A stretch of 33,604 nucleotides of DNA from Gonium pectorale (GCA_001584585.1 LSYV01000059.1:166100-199703), one strand, 5' to 3'; shown: positions 1-11,031, numbered from the stretch's first letter. A program made the numbers and translations. Notes: generated by a model from the sequence alone, not told the origin.

Positions 1-281
1 GTTCCTTTCCAACACACACGCACGTGCAGGGTGCCACAGTCCACACGTCCTACGGTAAAAAAGAAGGTACCGTGTTGAAATGAATTGGTACTCTGGGGTC
101 CAGGGCGGGTGATGTATGGGCTAGGCCATCTAGGTTGCCCGCATGCTCGCTTGCTCGCTTGGTTGCTGTCCGTCAATGTCCGAGCACGCTGCCCCCGCCC
201 CCGCCGCCGCCCCCGCAAGACCCCCACAACCGCCAACTGTCAACTGCCAACAGCCCAACCGCCAAACGCCCGTGCCCCCAC

Positions 282-3200
282 CTGCAGGGTGCCCATGATC
301 CCCGGCACCACCCCCAGCACGCCCGCCTCGCCGCAGCGGCTGCAGTTCTCGGGCGCCGGCGACTCGGGGAAGAGGCAGCGGTAGCAGGGGCCTGTGCGGT
401 GCGGTTGTGATCGGGCCGAGCTAACATGAGGACGAGGCCGAGCAGACGGAACCGAGGAGCATGAAGGTGCCCGGTGAGGGGCAGTGATAGGAGGCGCCTG
501 TGCCCTTGGCACAGACACAGATTAGGGAGAGGGCATGATGAGGTCACCACGGAGGCCGTCACCGTGGGCCGCGAGGTAACGTGTACCGCCAAGAAGCAAC
601 GCGACTACCGATACGCAGCGGTACGAGGGAATGGAACATCGGAACTCCAAGGCTCATGACACGTGTGAAGTGCTGCAAAGCGGTGCCGCCAGTACGGCAC
701 GTACATAGCGTACATGCCGTATGGGTTGCCCTTGCCTCCGTGGGATCCAAGCTACCCCACCCCGGAATGCCGGCGGCACCCACCCCCACCCCCCTCACCG
801 TCCTCCCCGTAGTTGTACACCGTCAGCTGGCCGTCGGTGCCGACCGCCGCCGCCGACACCAGCGGCTTGCCCGATACCACACACGCGTCGCTGCGCGTGT
901 GTGGTGGGACCGATGGGGAGGGGGCAGTTGGACCGATGGGAAACACATGGGGAAAGGCGTTCTTAGTGGAAGAAGAGCCCGAGGCGCCGATGGGGGAGGG
1001 GGCCGCAATCCACGCGGCGTTGCGCGTCGCCGTCATGTGGGAACGCGGTACGACCTCAGATGGTCGGCATGACGCCGTGTGGTGCCCCGGAGGTGAGAGC
1101 TGGTCCACCAGCGCCAGACCACCATCACGTGGTGGCACAAGGCAGGGTTTTAGTGCTTGTTGTGCCCGGGCGCCGGTCCTTCACACAGCCCTGACACACC
1201 CTGGTGCCGCCGCTGCGCCCGGAGATGGAACGCCCCTGTCGCCGCTGGCGGCGGCGGCGGCTCTCGCATGGCCGCGGTACGGGGGCCGCAGCGGGAGCGG
1301 ACGCAGTGCTCTCGGTCGCCTGACGGCGAGCACGCGTGCCGCGCGCTGGCTTGCGCGCATGGGACGTCCCGACCCACGGGTCCGAGCTTGCCCGCTGACC
1401 AGCGCCCCGGTCTCCCCAGCCTCTCCTCCACCTGCGAATGCTCCTCGCGCAAACGGCTTCAGAACTCAGCCCGGCCCGGAGGCGAGGGGCTCATCATCCC
1501 GCAACCCATCCACACCCACCCACCCACACCCACCCACCCACACCCACCCACCCGCGATTTGGTGTCCGCGACGCGAGCCATTTCCCTTCTTCATTTACCG
1601 CCCCCCCCCGCCCAGGTCCCCTCCCCCGGCCTCAATCGGCCCCACCTGACCAGGTACCTCGTGGCGGGGTTGTCCGAGCAGTCAACCACCACGTCGTACG
1701 CGTCCGCCAGCGCCAGGGCGGTTGCGGGTGAGAAGCCGCACGTGTGTACCTCGACCTGGCGGGGGGTGGGCGGCGCGGCGACGTCTGTACGACATCCACG
1801 AGCGCGAGCAAACGCACAAAAACGTCGCACGTGTGACGCGCAACGCGTGACGCGTGACAAGGCATGGACGGAGCCGCACCCGACGACGCTGGCGACGGCC
1901 CTTGGCGCGGGCTCCCCTGGCACGTGGCGCGCGCGGGACTCCGACGGGCCGCAACGGCCCCCCAGCAGGCGGGCGCGTGGTGCAGCGGGTGGAGCAGCGG
2001 GCATGGCCAGGAAGCGGAGGCGGACGGCGAGGAAGGTGCTGCGCGGCATCAACCACTGGCACTTTGGGGCACTTGTGCGTCGGCCGGCCCCGGACCCGGG
2101 CCGGCCCCGGACCCGGGCCGGCCCCGGACCCGGGCCGGCCCCGGACCCCGGCCGGCCCCGGACCCCGGCCGGCCCCGGACCCCGGCCGGCCCCGGACCCC
2201 GGCCGGCCCCGGACCCCGGCCGGCGCATCACCAACACGCGTAGCAGCGCCGCAGCAAACAAGGAAGCGCGCGAGGCAGCTACCCTATGTGGAATGCCCCC
2301 ACCCACCTGGATGGTTGGGTTAATGGCGGAGCACGTCAGGCGCCCCGACAGCGCCTTGTGCATGCCCACGCGGCTGGTTGCGTGCATGACCTGCAGTTGG
2401 GAGTTGGGCGGCTGCGATTGGACAGCCGTACAGTTACCGTACTTTAGCGGCGGGGATCGTTTGGGGCGCGTGCGCGCGGCAGACGGAGTATGCGGGGAGG
2501 GATCCCTTGGGTTGAGCTTCTGGGTTGGCTTGCACAACCAGGGCGCTGGGGAATGCCCCTGTTCCACCCACAGAGGTTCTTCAGCCTTGCCTCCGTACCT
2601 TCGTACCTTCGTACCTTCAACTGGACATTCTCGTCGAACACCCGGGCAAGGCGGTCCAGTGCGTTTGTCAGGGCGGCGCGCCGACGACACCAGGTCCGCC
2701 CCACCCACAGACCGCATAGACTGATCGCCCCACCACCTCACCTGTCGGTGCAGGTTGGTCACGTCCACCGTGTCGTGGTCCACCAGCCCCAGCCGGCCTG
2801 CGGGAGGCGAGGGGAGAGAAAGGGTACATGAATGACACTGAGCTAGGCGCCAACTGCGTTTGTACCGTCCGGCGAATGGGAGGGGAGGGGAGGGGTGGCC
2901 GCGTGGGACATTCAACCAAACGCTAACCGAACGGCAGGCTGCTTGTACCCGACCCACTCCCACACCCGCACCCCTTAAATGCCGCCCGCCTACCCCCCGC
3001 CGCCGCGATGCGCCGCGTCGTGCCGCGGCGCCTGTTCGGCTGCTGCAAACTCGTGGGCCCGCCCGCCTACCCCCCTCCCACCCATCCCCCCGCCCCACCG
3101 ACCCTCTCGCACCTCTCCCCCGGTCACGCACGGGCCCCTTCAGCCCCAACCCAGGCCTGCTGCCTTCATCGCCAGCCGCCGACCCCACCCACCGGTCCGC

Positions 3201-4190
3201 GTGCCGCCCTGCGGCTCGCCCCCACGACAGACAAGGACTGCCCTTCCGTGCAGAGGCCCGCGCCCCTGCGCTGCCTGCCCAGGCCGTCGCCAACTAATCC
3301 ACACTCCCGCCCCTCCCCCACAGTTGGGCGCCGACGAAGCCAAACGCCAACACCACTTTTACGGTTGACATCCTCTCCTCCGTGTGTGAAAGGAGTGCCG
3401 CTCGTGAGACGTCCCGTCTCCTGGCGCTCTTCGCTGCCCCGCAGAACCCATCCCCTTCCCTGCCCTCCTCGCCCGCCCCCCATCGCCCCCTTCGCAAAAC
3501 CACCCAGGAACACCACACCCTCCTCGCCCCACACCTCAGCTATTTCCCCGTGTTGCAAAACCCACCCACGCCGGCCGCCGCCAGGTACATGGCCACCGGC
3601 GAGCCCAGCCCGCCGCAGCCCACCACCAGCACCGAGCCGCGGCACAGCCGCTCCTGCGCCGCCACCCCGAAAGCAGGGAGCAGCAGGTGGCGGGAGTAGC
3701 GCTCTGCCTGGGCCCGGCTCAGGCAGTGCCGCGGCGGCGCGCGTGGGGGAGTGGGGGGAGCCGGCGATGGCGCCGCTGCGGGAGCCGTCAGCGGCGCCAC
3801 GGATGTGGCCGGCGATGGCTGATGGAGGGTATGTGGTGCAGGTGCGGGGGGGGGGGGGGACGGGGGAGAGGAGAGGGGGAGCGGCTAGGTCAGCGCTGGA
3901 GCGGGGGTGTGGGGCAGTGGATCCTTGGGGATGCCCCCCGCACGTTCACCCGTCTACCACGACGTCTGGCATGTGAGTTCACGCATGCGTAAGGCAGCAC
4001 AGCAGCGCACCTGTTTTCCGTCTTCTGTGCCTCCGTGAGCACGCCCGCCGGAATTGGGTTCGCCAAGCTCCGCTCGTAGCGCGATTAGTTGCTCCTTGAG
4101 CAAATCGAGCTCACGCTGTAGAGCTTCATTCTTTACTCGCAGCACTGCACTCTCGGCCCGCAGCGACGCGTCATCACTAATGCCGTTCAT
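282..4190 (-). CDS. MOCS3: MOCS3/UBA4/CNX5 adenylyltransferase-sulfurtransferase, 5' part (partial)
   Basis: E1-like enzyme of the cytosol that adenylates the C-terminal glycine of ubiquitin-like sulfur carriers (MOCS2A, URM1) and then transfers sulfur, for molybdenum cofactor synthesis and tRNA thiolation (family knowledge). Seven exons on the minus strand: 4190-4011, 3818-3566, 2797-2742, 2390-2307, 1755-1646, 890-799, 391-282. All junctions are GT-AG and the phases add up to exactly 295 codons. Visible: a charged heptad-like N-terminal coiled coil (residues 1-45), a Pro/Ala linker, [10 protein letters not shown] (99-108), the nucleotide loop GCGGLG (127-132), [13 protein letters not shown] (151-163), [17 protein letters not shown] (216-227), the first zinc pair CYRC (261-264), and CGEAGVLG, whose Cys278 fits the catalytic cysteine. 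The ATG at 4190 opens the coiled coil. The second CXXC and the rhodanese domain must lie beyond position 1. Nothing in 1-281 looks like the next exon. Identity is secure; exact exon ends are inferred. Confidence 0.93.
1505..1556. repeat. CCCACA/CCCA microsatellite
   Basis: Irregular run of CCCAC and CCCA units in the MOCS3 intron between exons 5 and 6 (891-1645). The rest of that intron is GC-rich and shows nothing coding. Confidence 0.7.
2081..2224. repeat. GC-only minisatellite, 17-bp unit
   Basis: About eight head-to-tail copies of the 17-mer GCCGGCCCCGGACCCGG. The last copies carry ACCCCGG instead of ACCCGGG. It lies wholly inside the MOCS3 intron between exons 4 and 5. Because 17 is not a multiple of 3, each strand stays open in several frames and yields Pro/Gly/Arg repeat peptides that are not real genes. 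Confidence 0.9.
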
Positions 4191-4336
4191 TACTCTTTGA
4201 TTCAGGTAAAATCAAAACCCATGCGAGAGAGAAACAGGTCCCATGGTCAAGGAAGTCCATTTCGGCCTAATTCACGTTTGGTTTCGGAGACATCGAAACC
4301 AGCCCGAAACGCCAAAAGAGCTGGCACTCCCTTGAT
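4191..4336. promoter_or_regulatory. shared divergent promoter of MOCS3 and the hydroxyacid dehydrogenase
   Basis: Only 146 bases separate the two divergent start codons (4190 minus, 4337 plus), so both 5' UTRs and core promoters must fit here or overlap the genes. The strip is much less GC-rich than the flanking coding sequence. It contains an inverted repeat: TGGTTTCG at 4279-4286 and CGAAACCA at 4294-4301, with a 7-base spacer. No clear TATA box is present. Promoter function is inferred from position. Confidence 0.6.
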
Positions 4337-7300
4337 ATGAACAAAAGCATCATGATAGAAGAGAATGCTCCCGTTGTTGGGTTCCTGGGGCTCGGCGCAA
4401 TGGGAAAAGGCATGGCGAGCAGCCTCGCCAGGAAGTTCCTGGCCCCCAGCGGCCAGTCCCTCCGCATCTTCAACCGCGACCCCGCCAAGCTGCAGCCGCT
4501 TCTCTCGGACGAGAGCCTGCGCTGCGTGGCGATTACGTCGGGCCTGGCCGAGATGACCGACACGTGTGACGTCATCTTCATGATGCTGTCCCACGACGGG
4601 GCGGTGCTGGAGGTCGTGGGACAGCTTCTGGACGCCCTCAGACCGTCGCCGGGGGCCGGCGGCAGCAGGGAGGAGCCAGCCAGCGGTCCGCGACCGCCCC
4701 GCGTAATCGTTGACTGCAGTACGGTCAGCCCCGACACCACAAAGGAGATGGCCTCGGCTGCTGAGGCGGCTGGGGCACAGTACGTGGCATGCCCCGTGCT
4801 CGGCAGGTAACCGGCAGGGCGGCGCCTCTTGGGCATGTGGATTGGCATGGATGGGTACGGCTCTGCTCGCGTCTCGCTGGCACCTGGGACGCGCACTGCG
4901 TGGCGCCCGGGGTGGTGGGGAGGGCAGAGCAGGTGGGACTGGCTTAATGGGGCGAGCAGAAGCAATACGTTTAGGTATTTCACGTGCATGACGGGGCGCA
5001 GGTGATGGTGGGCAGAGAGGACATGGTGGGCGGGCGCTCGAGCCGCAAGCCGCGGCCGCGCAGATGCCTCGACGGCTGAGGCCTCCCACTACGCCTCGGC
5101 GTTGCGTATTGCCCGGTTCCGGGCCCCCACGTTTCGGGGCCATTCCAGCGCTCTTGGTGGTGCCGCCCTGGCTCCATCGTCGTCGCGCTCCTCCGCCACC
5201 GCCCGAAAAGGCCCGACGTGAATGCACAGCTACCTAACTGTCAGTAGGTGACCCTCCTAATGCCCCCCTCCCCCGAAAGGCCCGATGCAGCGGCGGCCGC
5301 CAACCTCCTCATGTTCTGCTCAGGACCGGAAGCGGCCAAGGAGCGCATCATGCCGTACCTAAAGTGCGTATGGGGTAATGCCGTACGCCGGTACGGTATG
5401 GTCCGTACGGAGACCTGTCGAGCAACACCCACACTGCAAACTGCCGCTCCCTCGCACGCCCCTTTCAGGCCTCATTCTTGTCGGGCCCGATTATTGGAAT
5501 GTCTCTCTCGCCGTACGTGTGCGACACACGTCATGCAGAGACGCTGTAAATTTGTGGCACCGCACATCAGCCGGCTTCCATGTCGTTCTGTGTGTTGGGA
5601 ACGTAACCTACGTGCAAGCCAAGACAGTTGGCCGCACTGGGTACAGCTCGCCATACGACTGGTTGCTTTGTCCCCCACCCGCTGGTTGCTTTTCCACCCC
5701 CCCCACCCCACCCTTACCGACTGAAGGCTTTCCCCTCCCACCACCACGAAACGAGGCAAGGACCGGCTTGGCCGCCGGACGGGATAAACGCTGCTGGCGC
5801 CCAGCTCGTCGTCATTCATTCCCTTTCCCTTTCCCTTTCCCCTTCCCCTCCCGCCACCACCCTCCCGCAGCTCCATGGGCCGCAAGGTGCTGGACCTGGG
5901 ACCCAACGTATACACCGCAAACGTCATGAAGCTCCTCGCCAACTTCCACCTGGGTGGGTCGGTGGCTGGCTTTTTGCGGTTTGATGTTCCTGGCTGTTTG
6001 TTGGCGGTTGCGTTTGGTGCCTCGTTTGGTGACACGGGCGACGTGCCTCTCCGGCTCCACGGCTCCGATCGTACTCATCACATGTTTACTCCTACCCGCC
6101 CTCTACCTCGTTCTCTGTGCCCTTCCTCACGCCGTACCGCTGCTTCCCTCCCCTCCCCTCCCCTCTTCTCCCATTCTTCGCGCCCATAGCGGTTTGGCAC
6201 TGCCTGTTGCGTCCCATTCCCCTCCCCTCTCACTCTTGTCAAACCCACGATATCACGCTCCCTTCCCGCTCCCATTCCCAGTGTCGCTAATCGAGCTGCT
6301 CTCTGAGGGCATGACGCTCGCGGAGAAGAACGGAATCTCCCGGTGGGTGGGCGGGCTTGGGTGGCGGGTGGGTTTGTGTGGGTGTGTGGTCGGGCAGGCT
6401 TGGGAGGTTTGGGTGGTTGGGATTTGCGTCGGGGGCTTTGGCTGAGATGGTGGTGGATGGCTGTCTTCCTCGGCGGACTAAACGTGAGCTGGCTTGCCTG
6501 CACGCCCCACGAGGGCCATGACCTCACGGCCCTCGTTGCATGACGAGCCGCTGCTCGCCTCGGGTTGCGCCCAAAGGGTCTCGAGCCCTCGCTTGCCGCT
6601 CCGGACCCGGCATCGCCGCTCCTCTGCCAGTGGTCTCCTCACACGGCCCCCGCGGCCGTCCCTGCCGTGCGGTTCCCCGTTTCAGCTTTGAGCCAGGCCC
6701 CACCTCCCTCCCCGCTGCCGCCTTCCAATCCTCCCCCCCCGCTACCCCGCTGCCCCGCGCGCCCGCTGCCGGCCCCGTAGCGACAACTACATGTCCTTCA
6801 TCGACGAGGTGCTGCCGGTGCCCATAGTGCACGGCTACGGCTCGCGCATCGCCGCGGACGCCTTCGACGCGGGGCTCGGCTTCACTGTGACCCTGGGGCT
6901 CAAGGTGGGAGCCGACACAGCCCCACGTGGCATCTGAGACTCAGAGCTGGCAGTGTGTGGGGTGTGCGGCGAGGGGCACTAGAACCCAGGGGCCAGGGCC
7001 CCATGGGACGGGATACTGGGGTGTGATGGTGTGCTGCCAGCTGCAGGCCCCATACAGACTGGTGGCCGTGCCCGTTTCTTCCCAACCCACCCCACCGCCG
7101 CGCTGGGATCACGCCGCTGCAACGCACGCCGCGGGGCCGGAGACGGCGAGGAGCTTCCGACACGCGTCGCTCCCTGCCCTCCACCCACTGGCGCCTCACG
7201 CTCTCCCGCCCGCCACCTCCCGAACAGGACGTCAACCTGATGCGCAAGCTCGCCGAGCGCAGCGAGTCGCCCCTGCCACTGGTGAGTGGGGCGCGGGAGG

Positions 7301-7760
7301 TGGGGGCCGGGAGTGGAGGGGTGATGTAAGGCCGCCGGAGATACGGTACCCGTGCTCTTTGTTTCGTTTGATGGTCACACCCTCTGCATTCAACCCTGCT
7401 GCGGGCGGCGGACTGCCCGCCTCCCCTTGCCCCCAGCATGCGCCCCGCTCGTCCTGCTCTTGCCCCACCTCTTATCGGTACGCCCTGAGTCTGTGCGGGC
7501 CTCTCCAGGTGCCGTTAGGGGGGCGGACATCTTGGTATCGTGGGCATTCTTACAGGGTATGTATAACTCTGCGCTATAAGAAGGGCCCCTGAGCATCCAC
7601 ATCAAGTTGTAAATGCCTGATGGGGTGCGCCCGAACCCAACCCCATCAGGCGGACGTGGCGTTCAACCACCTGCTGGCCGCCAAGGCCGCCGGCCTCGCC
7701 GACAAGGACTGGGCCGCCCTGGCGGTGGCGGTGCGCCGGTCCGCGGGGCTGCAGGGCTGA
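4337..7760 (+). CDS. beta-hydroxyacid dehydrogenase (3-hydroxyisobutyrate dehydrogenase / glyoxylate reductase type), complete
   Basis: NAD(P)-dependent oxidoreductase of the 3-HIBADH/GLYR family, which reduces semialdehydes such as glyoxylate or succinic semialdehyde, or oxidises 3-hydroxyacids (family knowledge). Seven exons: 4337-4806, 5280-5363, 5871-5953, 6282-6342, 6781-6904, 7228-7281, 7650-7760. All are GT-AG and in phase: 987 bases, 328 residues, TGA at 7758-7760. Visible: Rossmann motif GFLGLGAMG (15-23), FNRDPAK after beta-2, substrate loop DCSTVS (126-131), CPVLGRPDAAAAANL, the catalytic Lys205 with Asn209 in KLLANF, and GFTVTLGLKDVNLM in the C-terminal helical domain. The Asn-Arg after beta-2 leans toward NADP(H), but this is weak. 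The length is slightly above the usual 290-300. No targeting peptide is obvious, so a cytosolic site is likely. The exact substrate cannot be read from sequence. Confidence 0.93.
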
Positions 7761-8204
7761 ACGCGCGCGCCCCGGCGGCGCACCTGGCGGTCGACGCGGT
7801 CACACGGCGGCTGACCGCAGGCCTCGTCGGTGCACCCGGGCGTCTGGCGGCAGCTGGCGGCGGCTGGCGGCGGCTGCTGGCGGCTGCTGGTGGCTGCTGG
7901 TGGCTGCTGGCGGCGGCTGCCGATGCGCTCGGTGGCTGCTTACGGCTAGCGGCGGCTGCGGCTGCGCTCTGCGCGCAACGAACCCTGTCGTGCGTCCTTT
8001 GGAGCCTTCGCTCGTCGGCTGTGTATGCCTTGCAGCGGCGGTGATGTTCCGCTGCGTCACACCCGCGCCGTTCTGCTGCGGCGTGTGCGGCGCCGACGTG
8101 TAGTGCGCTGCGCTCCGCTGGATTAGCCAATCCTCCAGGCTTGCGGCGATGTACCTCGGTCGCAGCCTCGGTCGCTTTATTTGCAGCGCCCGGAGCTTAG
8201 CTCC
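7761..8204. other. intergenic stretch with GGC/CTG-rich imperfect repeat
   Basis: No gene seen between the dehydrogenase stop and the copia fragment. Positions 7838-7936 hold an imperfect array of GGCGGCTG and GCTGGTG units, open in several frames as Ala/Ser/Gln-rich or Leu/Ala-rich peptides. I read it as simple sequence, possibly the 3' UTR of the upstream gene. Confidence 0.6.
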
Positions 8205-8690
8205 CTACGGGTGTCGTGCCTCCAGCTGCGCCACCATCTCCTTGACGGCATCTGGAGCACGGTCCATACTGTCAGCACACGGACTGCGGAGTAGCCCGCG
8301 ACGCTGTCCCATAGCGTGACGAAGCAGAGCGCCTTTCCGCGGCCCATTACTGGCATCGGGCCACAGAGGTCTGAGTGGACCAGCTCAAGTGCGCTCAGCG
8401 GCCTGTTGCCACGGCTGGGAAACGGCGCCGCCGCTCCCTTCGCCATGACGCATGTCCCACAGACCGTCTCCTCCGCCTCTGCAAGCGCATCAAGCGACAC
8501 GTCTTGCCCATCCACCATCCCGCACTTATCTAGGAGCTGCATGCTGCGGAATCCCAAGTGACCGAGTCGCCTGTGCCACTCCCAAGCTTGCTCCAGGGCC
8601 GTTGCGCTGCAGCTACCATCACTGCCGACAGACCTGATGGGCCCGGCAGCATTGCTGCTGCACGGCGTCGTGTCGCTGCGGCTTTCTTAT
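8205..8690 (-). mobile_element. Ty1/copia retrotransposon fragment: gag-pre-integrase and start of integrase, broken
   Basis: The minus strand reads WHRRLGHLGFRSMQLL, then a Cys-x2-Cys-x-MAKG motif, then PLSALELVHSDLCGPMPV. This is the copia gag-pre-integrase zinc site joined to the first integrase strand bearing the catalytic Asp of HSDLCGP. The frame opens after a TAA near 8692. A frameshift near 8270 is evident, because the expected DAVKEMVAQLEARHP follows in the next frame and ends at a TAG (8205-8207). Protease, most of the integrase, RT and both LTRs are missing, so the piece is dead. Confidence 0.85.
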
Positions 8691-8752
8691 GCACCTGTAT
8701 GTGCTGCTGCTTGGCGCAACGCTGCATCCGTTGGGTGGCGGAGGCGGTGTAC

Positions 8753-9378
8753 AGGTTACAGGTTACAGGTTACACGCCCGTCAAAGTAAGCCGGGGGAAT
8801 CCACGAACCATGGACGAAATGCGAGTGGTGGGGTGGGGTAAAGGGTCATAATTGCCGTCTCTACGCGCCTGGCGCCGAAGTATGGCGTGCCTAGTGACGC
8901 AGACAGTCTTCAAATAGGCTGCCATCTCAGCGGGTGCAGCCTTCATAATGCCCCGGCGCTTGAACTGCAATGCGCCTTCAAATTGGCCGCGTAGATGCTC
9001 ATAGCACGGGCACTCGCAAAACACATGCAGCTCGTCCTCCATCGCCGTGGCATCACCGCATACCTTGCATGTCCGCTCGCACCTAGCCCGCCCGTTCGGG
9101 CGGTTGACTTTCGTCTCCCAGCACCCCAAACGGTAGCGCGTGAGCGACTGGTGCAGGCCAGGCGCCATCACAGACGTGCCGTGCACCGGATCACCCATCC
9201 AATGCACATGCCGACAAAGCTTAACCCCGGCAGGGGAACTTACGGGGTGCACCATTCGCATACGGAGACGATGCCGCCGAATTAGGTCGAGCAGGTCACA
9301 GTGGCGCAGCAGGCGCTGCGAGGCGCAGCAACTGCCGCTGCGACGGGGGGGGGGCACCGCTGAAGGCCAACGTCAGCT
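8753..9378 (-). mobile_element. 5'-truncated LINE (non-LTR) 3' end with zinc-knuckle C-terminus
   Basis: The minus-strand frame from about 9357 to 8770 matches the C-terminal end of non-LTR reverse transcriptases: LTRYRLGCWETKVNRP, then a Cys/His cluster (CERTCKVC, H in DELHVF, CECPCYEHLR). The frame closes upstream at a TGA near 9378, next to a run of ten Gs, so the reverse transcriptase core is gone. The 3' end at 8753-8775 is three copies of GTAACCT, a simple tail of the kind LINEs leave on insertion. It lies about 60 bases from the copia fragment on the same strand, so the LINE may have landed in it. Recognition is by motif and recall. Confidence 0.8.
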
Positions 9379-9388
9379 CTGCCGCTAG

Positions 9389-9565
9389 CCGGCAGCCAGG
9401 GGAGAGGGGAGTGCAACTCGGTGGCGGTTGACCGTTACCGGGGCCAATGGTCGCAAACTGCACCCTACGACCCCTCAGAACCGGCCCGGACCGCTTCCAA
9501 TCAGTACCTTAATGCTAAAGGGTGCCCTAGGGGCCCTCAGGGCTCGCTGAATCTGACTTTCGTGA
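9389..9565 (+). repeat. left copy of a ~173-bp inverted repeat
   Basis: Matches the reverse complement of 11752-11924 with two substitutions and one 4-base indel. It starts at CCGGCAG and ends at CTTTCGTGA, where similarity stops abruptly. Both copies keep the same open frame (peptide with AVDRYRGQ, NQYLNAKGCPRG and GSLNLTFV), with one Trp/Arg difference. I do not recognise the peptide. The left edge abuts the truncated end of the LINE. Confidence 0.92.
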
Positions 9566-10417
9566 CTTGGCTTTCGGAGGAGCGAGAAAATAGGTTAGAA
9601 CGGGCCGAGATCGCATATTTGAAGTGACACAACAGATTAGTACAACAGGACCTTGAATTCAAGCTTCTGGAGGGCCGCTGGGTGATTCCAGTTTCTGGCG
9701 ACGGCGAGGGGGGCGACGTTTTGGGACCCGTATCGCCTGCAAGCAGCCCGGAGCACTTCGGAGAGCGCCGTCTGGCCTTGCCAACATCGCAAGGGTCGCA
9801 TAAGTCCGGCTGGACTCGGGGTTGGTGCGGTCTCGAGCAAGAGCGCTGAGCACGCAGCATTGCGAAGTTCCCATCGCGCGTCGCTGGCCGAAGAGTCAGC
9901 TGATGCCCAATCCAATCGCGCAATTTCCTTCCAGTATGCCTACAGGGTTGCGCTATTGGGCGCCGAGCCCGGCCAAGGCGTGCTCCTTTGGGCGCCGGCG
10001 ATGGGAATTTGCAATGTCGAGACCCTCGCGTCCCTTGCCGAGCATGTGCCCGCAGCAGGGTTTAGCGCAGCTCTGGCCTTGAGGTTGATGTATAGAACAT
10101 TTCTATGTGGTTGGATCATGGCTTGCTCGTGATTTCGAGACGTATGCTGAGCACGCAGATGTTACGCCCAACCATGTCCGGACGGGGTGCACGTTTTGCG
10201 ACCTGGGTTGGCTGCGTGACGGACTGGGCTGCTGCATTTGAAGCGGCAATGCATTATCCAGTCCTTTATGAGCACATTTGGCTGTTCGTTGTGCCACTCC
10301 TAACGTGTTCCTGGCCCCCGCCCGCCGTCCGCGGCTTCCTGTCCCCGCAGACTCTTCTGCTCCTCATCAGCATCGACAAGCTCAAGGCGGCATCATTGGA
10401 AAAACTTGCAGGGTAGC
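9566..10417. other. interior of the inverted-repeat pair, left of the gap; unrecognised decayed frames
   Basis: The plus frame of the repeat continues inward with one TGA at 9625-9627 and stays open to about 9850. Another plus frame is then open at 9860-10132 (with LLGAEPGQGVLLWAPAMG) and a third at 10105-10417. The composition looks protein-like rather than random, but no family is recognised. A decayed transposon reading frame is the simplest guess. Confidence 0.35.
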
Positions 10418-11031
10418 NNNNNNNNNNNNNNNNNNNNNNNNNNNNNNNNNNNNNNNNNNNNNNNNNNNNNNNNNNNNNNNNNNNNNNNNNNNNNNNNNNN
10501 NNNNNNNNNNNNNNNNNNNNNNNNNNNNNNNNNNNNNNNNNNNNNNNNNNNNNNNNNNNNNNNNNNNNNNNNNNNNNNNNNNNNNNNNNNNNNNNNNNNN
10601 NNNNNNNNNNNNNNNNNNNNNNNNNNNNNNNNNNNNNNNNNNNNNNNNNNNNNNNNNNNNNNNNNNNNNNNNNNNNNNNNNNNNNNNNNNNNNNNNNNNN
10701 NNNNNNNNNNNNNNNNNNNNNNNNNNNNNNNNNNNNNNNNNNNNNNNNNNNNNNNNNNNNNNNNNNNNNNNNNNNNNNNNNNNNNNNNNNNNNNNNNNNN
10801 NNNNNNNNNNNNNNNNNNNNNNNNNNNNNNNNNNNNNNNNNNNNNNNNNNNNNNNNNNNNNNNNNNNNNNNNNNNNNNNNNNNNNNNNNNNNNNNNNNNN
10901 NNNNNNNNNNNNNNNNNNNNNNNNNNNNNNNNNNNNNNNNNNNNNNNNNNNNNNNNNNNNNNNNNNNNNNNNNNNNNNNNNNNNNNNNNNNNNNNNNNNN
11001 NNNNNNNNNNNNNNNNNNNNNNNNNNNNNNN
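10418..11031. other. assembly gap (614 Ns)
   Basis: An uninterrupted run of N. Long frames crossing it are artefacts. Its right edge begins with a sequence repeated at 11216, so repeats probably caused the gap. Confidence 0.99.

Noticed and set aside
1157..2323. Long Pro/Arg/Gly-rich plus-strand frame
   Set aside because: It is antisense to MOCS3 exons and contains the 17-bp minisatellite and the CCCAC run. No protein family resemblance.
2640..2700. A possible extra MOCS3 exon reading [19 protein letters not shown] on the minus strand
   Set aside because: The exons at 2797-2742 and 2390-2307 already join in phase with no family residues missing between them.
2049..3293. A 414-codon minus-strand frame across several MOCS3 exons and introns
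   Set aside because: Only short parts match MOCS3, in the exons at 2797-2742 and 2390-2307. The rest is GC-rich intron and minisatellite kept open by composition.
7838..7936. Ala/Ser/Gln-rich and Leu/Ala-rich frames in the GGC/CTG region as a gene
   Set aside because: An imperfect simple repeat is open in several frames on both strands, which is not evidence of coding.
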